DNA of 64,000 nucleotides, taken from Ceraceosorus guamensis. Its lineage: Eukaryota > Basidiomycota > Exobasidiomycetes > Ceraceosorales > Ceraceosoraceae. The stretch covers positions 1 to 64,000 of the forward strand of contig NW_020290029.1 in assembly GCF_003144195.1 (NCBI RefSeq), read 5' to 3'. The position numbers were made by a program, and so were the translations under genes. Below are positions 1 through 11,300 of this stretch, piece after piece. Every line of letters begins with the position of its first letter. The stretch's first letter is position 1. A model generated the notes under the pieces. That model searched no databases and had not been told where the DNA came from. It was given only the letters and a program-made list of their open reading frames with translations.

Positions 1-401
1 CCCCCCCCCACTCTTCTTCGATTTCCTCTCTTGCATTCCCTCATCGTACCACTTGGGCACACGCCTACGCACATCGCAGCTCCTCTGCTACTCGCCAACG
101 TCTTGTATTTCCACCATCAAATGGTACGCGCACGACCAAGCCTTGCGAGGTACTAGTCCCGAGCCGATGGGGGGCCGAGGTGATGCTGATACATGTCGAT
201 ATGGAAGCTCGAGGGATCAGGTTCGCGGCACATGGGCAAATGTGAGGTCCAATCCGCTGCATGCGCCAGACAAATCTCATCGCATTTCAACTCCTTTGTG
301 CATATACTGGTGTGGCTCGAAGAGGGCAGTGGATCGAGTCGCGATTGCGAACGGCGCAAGGCGATGCGCGAAAGAGGCGTGCGCCACGCCTCTCTCTACA
401 T
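1..401. other. 3' flank of velvet gene, no gene seen
   Basis: I see no supportable coding region. The stretch begins with nine C residues at the window edge and lies just downstream of the minus-strand velvet gene, so part of it is probably that gene's 3' UTR. The overlapping open frames are Arg/Ser/Pro-rich and show no motif. Confidence 0.5.
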
Positions 402-2832
402 CTACTCGTCTTCCTCCTCCTCTCCCATCTCCTCCCCTGCCGCACCCGAAGCTCCCGCGCCTTGTCCACCCGAGCGCCTGCGCTTCTTCCTATCCGATCG
501 CGTAGCAATCTTGACGCCTTGCGCTGCCAACTTCTTCGAGAGTTCCGTCGGATCGTGCATACCAGGAAATCGGCGCGGCGAATAAACGGCTGACAGGCGA
601 ATAGATGCCAACAAAGATACAGCAAAAGGTCAGCACCTAGATTGCATCCGCCATGCTCTACGAAAAGCACGCACTGAAAGGATCTGTATACACTTCTGCC
701 AAGGCAGTGGAGACACCCTCATTGGACTGCCCATCCCTGCAGCTTGCCACAAGCTCAAGCGTGAGTATCGACTAGGCGGAGCGGGCGCCGCAGAGCCTGC
801 GCTTCGTAAGGGCTGCGCACTCACCTCGAAAGATCTGCAAAGAGTAGCTTCAATCGATAGGATCCCTCTGTGCGCACGCTCAAGTCTTGGAGCACGAAAA
901 AGATGCAAGTATGATCGCGCTCGTCCTTGAGGACATTCGCACTGGCCACCGAGGCTCCGACCAGGTTGCGAGTGTACGACTCTGTCGTCAAGGTTTGAAG
1001 ACCAGCCGGCAGGATGGAAGGTGGCATTCCGGACCCGCTAGACGAGATCTCCACGCCGCTCCCCATCGCAGTGTCGTATGGACCACGCGCATCAGAGGAA
1101 GATCGAGAGCGAGAGCCGAGGTGGAGGGCTGCGAGCGAGGATAGGCTGCCTGCGCCGGGCGTCGTTGGTGTAGGAGGCCTTATGCTTGGATAGTCTGCAG
1201 AAGAGGGTCGACTGCTTGGTCCAGGGAAGGCGCCGTATTCAGATGGATTTCCTAGGCCGGGCGAAGGGACGGGCACGGTCGTTGAGTGATGATGAACCAA
1301 GACATTGCGCGGAGAGGCCATCAGCAGTTCGGGATGGCAAAGATCGCACGCTAGGTAGAACAAGGACGTGTTCACTTTCCTAATGGCGGAAGTGGAGGGC
1401 ATCAGCATTTGCATCACACGGAAGCGGGGCTCGTCCTGCCGAAGGCTCACCATGGCGACACCTCCTCTCCAGTTGCTTCCTCTGTAATCACAAGCTTGAC
1501 GATCAGAGTTGGACTCAGAGGTCGTCGATCCTTGTCTCCGAAGCCGCACATCCGCGCCCTGCTGGGATGCTGTACAACCACTAGTTGATAACGTCTGGCG
1601 TGTGGCACCGGAAGTAGCAGAGGGCATCAGTACAGGACCGCTCGCATGACTTCTCACTGCTACTCACAAGCCTGCTTTCACGCGCGAGATCCCTTCTAGC
1701 GGAGTCGTGGCGACTGCGGTGGAACTCTCGGCCCTAGGGTAGGAGCTCTGAGGCGGCTGTGCAGCTTCATGACCAGCCTCTTGTTGGCCTGGGAAAGCAC
1801 GAGTGTGAGCTTGAGTGGGAGATGACATCTCGAGGCAAGATGTGAGGGGTACAATGCAAGAAGGCGCACCTGAAGCTGACGCGCCGGGCTGATGAGGAAA
1901 TTCCGTAAACGTGTAGGGATGCGCGCTTGCCGCGCTTAGTGTTGCAGCTCGACTTCGATTTGACATCGAGGCGGTGGTAGAGTAAGGACCAGGCAGCAAA
2001 TCTGCGCGCGAGCGCCTTCTTGGCCGCTCAACACCGGATGGGCCTGCGCCAAAGCCACCGCCAACTCCTGCTGCGGGCGGCGTCTGAGGTGACCGTGCTG
2101 AGTCTGCAGACGGATTGTACGATGAGACACTGCTGCCTGAGCGAGCGCGAGAGGTCGGATCGTTCTGAAATGGGTGGGAAGGGGCGTGACAGAAATGGAA
2201 CGACAAATGTCAGTATGAGTCCCAAACACAGATACAATGGATGCGAAACATCCAGACAAGCCTGATCCCTGCAATGTCAATCTCTGCTTTATTTGCTGTG
2301 GAGAAGGGACGCACAGGAGCTGCTAGGTACGGCCCAGTCCGAGGTGCTGGCAAGCCCGAGGCTCTCGTCGAGTGCCCTTCCCTCGACAAAGAGGCTAGGT
2401 TGCTCGGCGCAGCAAAGTACTCAGGGTGTGGGTGCAACGTCCCACGATATGGTGTTGCTGGTGGGGGCAAACAAGCAATGAAGGTGAGCTGCGGGCCCGT
2501 GGTGATGATTCGCTAACCCAGCGAAAACAAGACCTACAACCTAGCGGAGGGAGCTGTTGTGCTTGGAATGTACCAGTCGAAGAGTGATCCTCTAGTTGAG
2601 GGTAAAAATTGCCTTGCCGACCCGGTACCGGGAGGTCGCCTCTCAATGACCCCGATCGCTCTCGCGTCGGAAGGATGGGTCGAGCTGCACCGAAAGCAGA
2701 GAGAGGCTGATGCTCCGGTTCTGACGGCCAAGGTTCGCCTCTAGAAGACTCGTCTCTAGCACTCAAAGGTCGGGTAGACCGGCCAACAAAGTTTGGACGT
2801 TCATCGCCCGCATCACGCGATGGGTGACTCAT
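402..2832 (-). CDS. velB: VelB-type velvet family regulator
   Basis: Fungal velvet transcriptional regulator, a nuclear factor that in other fungi couples development and secondary metabolism. Eight exons (2541..2832, 2315..2457, 1870..2164, 1668..1788, 1451..1594, 825..1379, 675..742, 402..589) give 601 aa, all phases consistent. The first ~284 residues are Ser/Pro-rich and disordered. The velvet domain starts near residue 285 with the diagnostic RARMCGFGDKDRRPLSP, continues with DLSVRTEG, then VYTDPFTVYS, RRFPGM and AAQGVKI, and ends in a basic patch and an acidic tail. About 100 Pro/Ser/Gly-rich residues (~365-465) interrupt the domain between the HHHS strand and YTRNLVG; an insertion at this place is characteristic of VelB, as opposed to VeA or VosA. 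The start is the first Met of exon 1. The 81-nt intron 1789..1869 is a multiple of three and could be retained in frame. Confidence 0.88.
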
Positions 2833-5555
2833 TCTTCCGCCGTTTTCGTCTGCTCTAAGAGTCGGCCGATCGCGCCAAGCGTTGTAGAGAGGGACTGCGA
2901 TCTGTGTGGACGGCAACAAGGTTTCATTCAGTATTCGACGAAAGTCAGCTATTATGAAGGGAGTGCGGTAACCCTTCCTAGTCGCAGGACAGAAGAAGAG
3001 CACCGATGGTCTCTGATCGAGCGCTGAGACCCCGTCCCTCGCTCGCATGTGTTAGAGACGACAGCACGACGAAAGCCTACGCTGCGGTTTCCTTCGTTCC
3101 TGCATTGTGGGCTTTCATGAGCCCACACACTATGCCGAGCTTTGGTGCTACGTAACCGCCTAGATCGAGTCCGACGTGATCTGTTCTTCTATCATAGCAC
3201 CACGCATAACCGCCCAGGTGACAAGCCACCATCAACTTGCCATCGCTCGCCAATGAACGAGATTGTGGGCTCGAATGTCGACCTCCCCTTCCTCTTGGCT
3301 CGCTTATTCCCAATATTGTGTCTACGGAAGAGACCTCCTTACGCCTAGACATCTACGTCGAGTCGCCGATCACCCTTTTGCAGATCAGAGTGAATCGCCT
3401 TGCTGCCAGTCAGGCCGCTGTCTCTGCGTAGCGCTGAAGTCTCTATGCGTGTGCGCGCGTGCACGAGATGGCTTTCAACAGTGCAGGAGCCGGCAGACTA
3501 GTCCAATTGCTTAGCCAAGCTTCATTCAACTGCTTCGTCCTCCTGCCTGTCTGACTGCCTAGCTTGCCATCGGCGCATACAGGCTGCCAGCCGGCTAAGT
3601 TGAGGTCGCATTACGGCTCCGAGAAAAGCTCGGCGCACCACAAACTCAATTTGGCATCGGAGCAGGCCTAGAATCGCCGCCCAATAACTTGTGACTGCTC
3701 ATTAGCTGCTGCACTGCAAGAAATGCAGCTGGGACGCCGGTCTTTGCGCGAGGCATGGTTCGGCTCGGCTGCTTGAAGCTCGTGAAGAGTACTTACCTCG
3801 CGAAAGTCTAAGGGCCCTGTCGGTCAGGTTGCAAAAAGTCCTCTTCCCCAGTCTTTTGGAGGAGATGTGTGTTATGCCGAGTGTCAAGCGCTGCCGCTCT
3901 TGAAGCCTGCAACTTAGGTGCTTGAGTGCTGAAGACTTCGAAAAGCGAGCGATGCTAGATGTTCAACAAGACAGTCTACCGCTTCTTGCCGAAAGCTTGG
4001 GCGGAAGCTTGCGGACCAGATATAAGTTATGTGGCGACGCGTCTGGCCAGATCGCACTTGGTCTGAAAAGATGCGACAGCCTTCCACGAGATGACTGGAC
4101 GATTGTGAAGACCTCGAATGGAAGTGAGAGCGATGCCGAAAAGATCTGGCGCACAAGTGGCGAATCTCAGATATTCAAGGCGAAGCGGCCCAGTCGTCAG
4201 GCCCCCGAGCTTTTCAAGCCCAGATGAACGGCGCCCGAGCGGATCCAGTGAGTGTCTATGCTGGTCGGTGAAGGCAATGTGTGTGCAGGGTGTGTCGGCG
4301 CTCGGAGGCCATGGATGCGATGGGCCAGTGAAGAGGAACGAGGGGATCCAGTCACAGCTGAACAAGTGCATGAATATATGCGTTTCCAGGCTCGCCCGAC
4401 GCGCAGCTTTGCGGGGAGGAGGTTGCGGTGGACGTCCTTGGCGGAGCGACGGGTAGCAAGGCTCCGTCGAGGGGCGGAGCGCAGCGTTGTAGCAGAGGGC
4501 CAGGGGCCGTGCCCTTCGGTGCTACAAATTTCGCGTCAAAGGTGGGCAGAACTCTCGTCAAGGAGCAGTGGCGACGAGACGGTGTGGTGGTTGAACGAGC
4601 AGTCTTGTGCAGCGTACATATGGCGAATGCGTCGTGCCCATTAGCAGGAGAGTCCAAAGAAGGCCGAACAAAGCAGTGATGGAGATTGGAGGAGGACTAA
4701 TCGTAGGCATGCGGTCGGTATTATCGTCGATCTGACAAGGGTGGAGATGGACGACGATCTGGGTAAGTCTTGTGGCGCTTGCTCAATTCCTATACTGCGA
4801 ACGAAGTGGCGACGTCATGTCCATAAGCCGGCCAACAAGCGGATCGCATCGTTGCATCTCTGTGGCAGACGACAACCAAGAGGCGTGAGATGGGCGAGTT
4901 CTTGGCTTGTATGGAGCGACAAAGATGCACCGTGCTGCGCTGCGCCTCGCAATCAACGCACGCAAGGAAGGGTCTCCTCGCCGAGCACTCGGCCAACGTC
5001 GTCTAGCTGCGTGCCTTTTTTTCGATCCTAGCTCTGCGTTATGCTTTGCATACGCACGCACCCTTTGCGCCGATTGCACGTACATGATTTGGTTCAACGC
5101 GCGCCGACGTACGTCACTCACCAGGGCACCTCGTGTCAAGGCAGCATCCTCCGTTCTGCGAACCTCAAGGAAAAAGAGTCTTGAGTGCGAATCGGCAAAT
5201 GAGCTGCTCGCCTGGCCGGACTCGCCGCTAGGGTGCAGTGAGTGGGTTGGTCGATCGTGTCGCTGTGCTGCGCGCCCACCCGCCCAGAAGCAGCTTCTGC
5301 TTTTCAAAAGGTGACTTTGCAGGACAAAGGAGATCCGTGCGAACCTTCACGCTCGACTCGCTCTGCGATGAGTGTGGATGTCCAGAGCCAATCCGCAAAT
5401 TGTGAATGCATGCCTACGTGGATAAATAGCCCTCGCTGACATCTGCACATGTACGCGTGTATCAATTAGCAGCACTTTAAGCAACTTTCACGAAGCGCGG
5501 GCAGAAGAGAGCAACCCCAAGAATTCCGATCAAACGCAACAAGCAAGCCATCGCG

Positions 5556-5582
5556 AATCAAGAATAATCAAGAATGTGAATG
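5556..5582. repeat. short dispersed AT-rich motif cluster
   Basis: Two tandem copies of AATCAAGAAT followed by GTGAATG. This is the reverse-complement arrangement of the TTCACGATTCTTGATT motif found at 6391 and 6905. Part of the dispersed intergenic motif family. Confidence 0.5.
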
Positions 5583-5793
5583 TTGCGGCTGTCCAGCTCT
5601 CCTCCTTCTACTTGCTCTGACCCACCTCGCTCTGCATGCATGCGCGCGTACGGAATGGCATTCATTAATGCAAGACGTGCAGTTTAGGTCCGAGTAGCAA
5701 AGTTTTCTCAAAGCTTATTTCCCAACCGCAGATCTGCCGCTGCTGTATCATGCAACAGCCTTGACCGGGATGCCGGCCGAGCAGCACACTAGA

Positions 5794-5811
5794 CTACTGC
5801 CGCTACTGCTG

Positions 5812-5850
<39 letters not shown>
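5794..5850. repeat. (CTG)n microsatellite
   Basis: An interrupted CTG tract that becomes twelve perfect CTG units at 5815..5850. Read on the minus strand it gives poly-Gln, poly-Ser or poly-Ala depending on frame. The CAG frame ends at a stop immediately after the tract, and no coherent gene can be built around it, so I treat it as a non-coding repeat. Confidence 0.9.
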
Positions 5851-5851
<1 letters not shown>

Positions 5852-6390
5852 ATATTGGCTTTGCGCCACCCGCGCTGGGGTGGAGCTTGCGTTTGGATGG
5901 CGAGGCCAAGCCATCCCGAGAATACAGTTCGACCGCGCTGGTGAATTGTGGGTTGCCTGGAACGGCTCAAATAGCTGGGTGGATCAGGCATGCGGTACCG
6001 GTATAGAGCTCTTGTGAGCGGCTGCTGACTGCGAATGATCTGCCTTTGACTTATTATCCCGTACCACTCGAGAAAGACTGCCTTTATTCGTCGACGCGCG
6101 CAACAGCTCAACATGTCACAAGGTGCCCTTCCTTCAACCTAGGCGTGCGCGAGCTGCGGTCTAGTGGGCAAGCAACGACAACAAGAAAGTCCACGAGGTG
6201 GTGCACTGTACGACGGACGCTCTGGACTTCATGTTGTTGAAACATTTGTTGTTCTTGAAAAGGATCAATCAAGCCCGCCTCTCCAAGACTGAACTGACAC
6301 TCTCTGATGGGACCGCGCGGTCTTCCTTGGGTGCGTCGTCGCGACACTCTGCTGCTGTAACCAGGGGAAGGGAAGGGATCGCCCGCCATG

Positions 6391-6406
6391 TTCACGATTC
6401 TTGATT
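6391..6406 (+). repeat. dispersed motif TTCACGATTCTTGATT, copy 1
   Basis: A 16-bp sequence identical to the one at 6905..6920, about 500 bp away, in non-coding DNA. It belongs to the family of short repeats found in intergenic gaps across the window. Confidence 0.55.
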
Positions 6407-6904
6407 ATTAGACCGGGACACAATTCGTCTTCTTTAGTGCGCGGAGCTTCGGAGATCCTTGGTAGTGCGAGAAGAGGCGTTTGCTCAGTCTAGGACCCAT
6501 CGGAAACCCACTTTCCGTTCGCCCAATGCAACAGCTCTAGCTTTGCTGCCGCGCGCTTAGCGTATAGCTGATGGCTGCAAGATGCAGGGCCAACGCGTCT
6601 CGCCAATGCATGCAGCCACGAGTCAGCAGCTAGTCGATCCATGCTGCTGGCGAGGCGATTCAACGCGGACACGGTCGCACAATGCTGATGACGATGCGTG
6701 CGCGTACGCTATACTCAGCCAAAGCTATTGGGTCATCCATCATCGCATTGCATTTGCATAGGACGAGACGCAGCGTGGGAGCGTTGCACACACCCGTCGT
6801 GGCTGCAGCGCGCTGTCGATGCCATGCTGTAAGCGCTCAACGCGCAGCGCAGGAAGCATTCAAAGCATGCGCGGCCACAGAGCTGATTGACAACATCCAT
6901 CACA

Positions 6905-6920
6905 TTCACGATTCTTGATT
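6905..6920 (+). repeat. dispersed motif TTCACGATTCTTGATT, copy 2
   Basis: Exact second copy of the 16-bp motif at 6391..6406. The flanking sequence differs, so this is not a simple local duplication. A CCACGTGA site follows about 37 bp downstream. Confidence 0.55.
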
Positions 6921-8328
6921 TCCATCGTGGAGCGCTTTGCGGACGGTCTGCACAGTCCACGTGATCGTATCAGCTCTGACTCTCGTCCAGCCAGCAGATC
7001 AAGCGGCACTTGCCTCCGCTCTGTCAGAGCCACGATGGGAGCATGCGTCATTTGGACCCTTTCCTGATGCACGAGTCGCCACGAGCGTTTCGTCTACAGC
7101 AGACCAGCGAGTCGGCAGATGGACCACCGTCTCTTCTGTAGTAATCGTGAATAGTAGTACAGTGGCAGTCGTCGTGAGTAGTATGTACTGTTGTCCGAGT
7201 CCGAGTTCGAGTCCGTGTCGCAGCTCGCAGCTTGCAGAGGCGAGCAAGAGTCCCGCGATTGGGCAGTGAAGATGTGGCTAAATCGGAGGCAAGTTGTAAG
7301 TCCGGTCAGCAAAGCTTTGGTGTCGGCCCCGTGCATGCACTCGCACTCGGGACTCAAAGGCCGTGATTCGATCAAATTCAAACGGTGGTCTAGACGCATG
7401 GGCCTGCAGAGCCCGGAGCCGCACCGCACTTGTGGAAACTGATTCCCTTTCCAACATGCCACAGTCAAAGTGACCTCCCTTTGATTGGCCCGATCACATG
7501 AGAAGCCTCGTGATCATGCGATGCGATGCTCACTGGAGAACATGCAATCACGAATGTGAATTGCAGCCTTTTCGATCCTCCAGCGTTGGATGTGCTCGTA
7601 TGGGAGGCTGGATGCGCTTGTATAGAAGGCTGAACCGCTCATGGCTACGCAGAGCCAGTAACATCCTCTTTGCGCCTCGGCTAGATAAGTACACAGGCAG
7701 ACATGCAGGCGAAAGCCGTTCGCATGGCGCTTCACCACGAGCGAACCTCGCGGTACGGCATGCTGGCGCGATCGCGCAAACAATCTGTGGCACCCTCGCA
7801 CTTCGCTGTTCCCCTCAGGGCAAGACGGGATAAGGTTCGTGCCCAGAAGAATGGAACGCTGCATTTCTGCATCGAGCTCACAAGGTTCGCAGGGTCATGC
7901 GCTTTTTTGAAAGATGATGCGATGTGGTGCTTTGTCTGCATCAGTCGTCAGACCTTTGGCGCAGGACGCTTCACGCACCCGCAGAGCATCAGAACATTGA
8001 GAGCTCGACTCTTAGGGCATCTTGCCAAGCGAGCGTATTGCCTCGACCAACTTCGTCTGCAAGCCACGATTGCGGCGGAGCCGTGAGGGAGGCAGGTCGG
8101 GATTGTACAGATTATAACGCAAGTGAGCAGGGTGCGCAAGGGGCATGAGGCTGTGACGCGACCGCGTGGGCATGGAAGAAGGGCAGTCGGAGTTCGGAGG
8201 AGTTGTGCAAGACGAAGGCCGGCTTTTAGCAGGCGCAGACGATGCTTTCACTGCTGATTCCATTCGCGACTAGAGGAGCGTGTATGATACAAAGGCGAAT
8301 CTCGAAAGTGAGAGAAACGTCATCGTGT

Positions 8329-11300
8329 TCACAATGCTTGCAGCGCAGCAGCCTCCAGTTGACGTTCCTTCTTGTCAATAGCCACGGCAGCAGCAATCTG
8401 CTGTACGAGGTTTCTCAGCTCTTGCACCAACGTGGACCTTTCCCACTCCGAGCGATGTCGCCATACAGCGTCAAAGCACGCTGCGCGAAGCTGCTCGAGC
8501 TGCTCTATCGTAAAGTCGTGCGTCAAGGCCAGCACTTGACCCGCAAGGTTGCTCATATCGTGATGCGAGATCTTGAAAGGCGGATGGGCGACTGGCGCAG
8601 GCTGAGGAGTTGGCGCTTCAAGAATCGTCAACGCGTCGCTCAGATGCTGCGCTTCGCCAGTGGCGGGCGCGCTGGGCAATGCCTGTGTGCGAGTCGGTGT
8701 GGCTATACCTGAGGAAGGGCCTGGTGAGGAGATGCTGCTGCTAATACTTGCGTGCGTAGTGGGCACAGGGCGCCCGTCAAATCCCAAAACTTGCTGCGCT
8801 TGCGCTCCGCCGGCAGCAACCAGAGTGGACTGAACGATGGGTGCATCGCTGCTCGCTTGCGACGCGGGCGCTCTCGGGTAGCCCTGCCCGGCCAGCTGCT
8901 CGTCAGCTTCCTGCTTGAGGCGCTTTCGTGCAGCTTCGTCTCCCGCACCACTCGGTACCCGACTGGAACTGCGACGCGAACGCTTGCCATCACGTTCCAA
9001 GGCGAGGACATCGACCAGTCTGATTTCGGGAGCTTTGCCTTGCTGGCGCGCGCTGGATCGCTCGCCCGACGGGCGACGAGGCGCGTCTGCTGCTGCATTG
9101 TCGGAAGCCGTCGCGGCTGCTTTGGCCGTCTGCTTTGCCTCTTCTTGCTCTCGCTTGAGAGTTCTGGCCGCCATACCTTCCACTTCCGCCTTGAATGCAG
9201 GCTCAATAATGGCGTCCAGGCGAATGATAGCTTCATTGCGGCACTGGTGTGCTCGCACGAGTCGCTCTTGATCCACTTCCTGAGCCATTTCTGCATTCCA
9301 GACAATCTTGCCGAGATCTTCTACGAATTGGTCTACTGTCAAGTAGCCGTTGTGGTAAAGCCGCTTTTGCATCTTTTCGAGCGTCAAAGTCCACAAGACA
9401 AGATCACGCTCGTAGTAGCCGGGTTGAGAGGAGTGTCGAAGGCCTGGGAGACCGGGCACATTTAGGTCATGACCCCTGTGTTTCGCTTCTTCAGGAGCGT
9501 GACCATTAGTGAGGACCGTCCCGTTGGCTTCACCCGCAGTGACTTGGACTGCGCCGGATGCTTGCATTGCTGCCTGCTCAGGCGCTGTGTTGACGTCAGA
9601 CATGGACACGTCTCCATTTGTCAGTGGCTTGGCCGCAATCTCCGCATGTGAAGTCGAAACGACGGGGTCAGAATCCTGCTGCATTTCGTCGCCTCTTGCG
9701 AGATCCTTTGCAGCCTCCCCAAATCGCTCGGCACCGGTCACGTCGACGCTTGAACGACGTCTGCGGCGAGTGCTGATGGATGTCTCATCGTACAAGATCG
9801 TGACGATCACCTTTCCTTTCTCTTTGCGGTAGTCGAATTGCTCCGTGAGCGCTCTTAGATTGTACTCGTCCTGCAGCGAAAGGGCGGCGTCAGCAGGCAT
9901 GCGACAGCAGCATCGCGAGAAGGCCGACTAACCCAGACATCTCTCGTGAATCTCTTGTGCTTCTTGCGCAAGTCCACAAGGACCAGACCCAGGCGATGCT
10001 TGAGATGCTCCAGCAATCTTTGATCGTCTGCCTTCTGCTGCTCAAGCTCAGCAACGGTAAGTTCCCGGGGCTTGCGTGGCGGAGCAATCGGAAGTTTTTC
10101 GAGCTGCCTCTTGCGGCGAGGCAACGCGTCTGGAAATTCGTTCGGAGGTCGCATAGCATGCTCGAATACATCGTTGAAGTACATCCTGCGAGCTTCGACA
10201 CCTGGCGCTTCTATCTGAACCTTGTTGTCGTCGAGATAACCGAACCAGGAGCGCACGTCGCGAGGGAGCAGCTCCACTGGCTCTTCTGCGACTGCGAGCA
10301 AGAGCACTGGATCGGCAGGGGAGAGGCCATCGAGCAGCGCTTTGACTGTTGAGCGGACAGAATCAGAGCTAGACGTAGCCCATTGCGCCAGACCCGGAAT
10401 GAAGATCACAGACGGCTTGTGGCGTTTAGCTTCCACGAAAAGCTGGACGATGGCTGCCTCTGGCGTCCTGGCAGAGTCGCCTAACAAAGAAGCGATATCC
10501 AGAGATTGGACGTGATAGCCCTCGAGATGATGCAGAAGAGCAGCGCCGGTGATTCCCTGTCCCATACCATTCTGACCGTGAATGAGCAGACGGGGACGGA
10601 AGACACGCATAGCCTCAAAGGATTGCAAGAGCATCTCCCGGCCGAAGCCTCCGTCTGGAACACTCGAACCAGACTGCACGTCGTCCTCCCAAAGCGCCTC
10701 TTCCAGCGGATTGCGCTTCGCAGCCGGTGGCAGGACCTTCTGAAGAGCACGCACAGCTCGCTGGACTGTGTGCTCCAGCAGAGGCTTGAGATGTTCGGGC
10801 AGAGGCTGAGCTGCAGATGAAGCTGACCTAGCTGAAGAGGGCACGATTTCTGCGCATGGCGAAGATGTCAGGTGAGCGACTTCGAGGACGGGCCATGATC
10901 GTCAATGAACACTCACTATTAACGCTCATCATAAAGTCCTTGGCATCGACGTGTATTGTTTGTGGATCAAGGAGAAGTCGTTCAGTGGTCTGGTAGATCT
11001 GAGGATAACGGCGCTGAATAGCATTGAGCGCAGCTTCGGTACACAAAGCCCGGAGGTCAGCACCACCGTACCCTTTGGTGACTTCGGCCAAGCGGTCCTT
11101 GAATGCGGTGTCCAAGGGTGGGTTCCATTCCTTGGTGTGAATGTCGATTATCGCGCGCCTTGCTTCTCTATTTGGCAGGCCGAAGTAAAATTCGCGGTCG
11201 AAACGGCCGGGACGGCGTAGCGCTGGGTCAACGGAATCAGGTCTATTGGTGGCTCCGATCACGACGACTTGGCCTCTGCCGTCCATACCATCCATTAATG

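Larger units (their letters stand above)
2833..8328. other. 5.5-kb gene-poor region upstream of velvet gene
   Basis: Between the start of the velvet gene and the 3' end of the Yta7 gene I find no convincing gene. Open frames of up to ~175 codons exist (for example 4783..5307 minus and 7094..7468 minus), but they lack motifs and recognisable domains, and are low-complexity or Arg/Ser/Cys-rich on either strand. The region holds a CTG microsatellite at 5794..5850, copies of the TTCACGATTCTTGATT motif (6391, 6905 and a degenerate inverted pair at 5556), and a CACGTG core at 6957..6966. A long promoter or 5' UTR for a developmental regulator is plausible, as is an unannotated non-coding transcript. 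Neither can be decided from sequence. Confidence 0.5.

Noticed and set aside
4783-5307. 174-codon minus-strand frame in the velvet upstream region
   Set aside because: Very Arg/Ser/Ala-rich, overlaps a similarly long plus-strand frame, no motif; typical of GC-rich non-coding DNA.
5812-6395. Possible minus-strand gene with a poly-Gln end (frames 6108..6395 and 5812..6114)
   Set aside because: The two frames cannot be joined by convincing splice sites, the Gln tract is the CTG microsatellite, and no domain is present.
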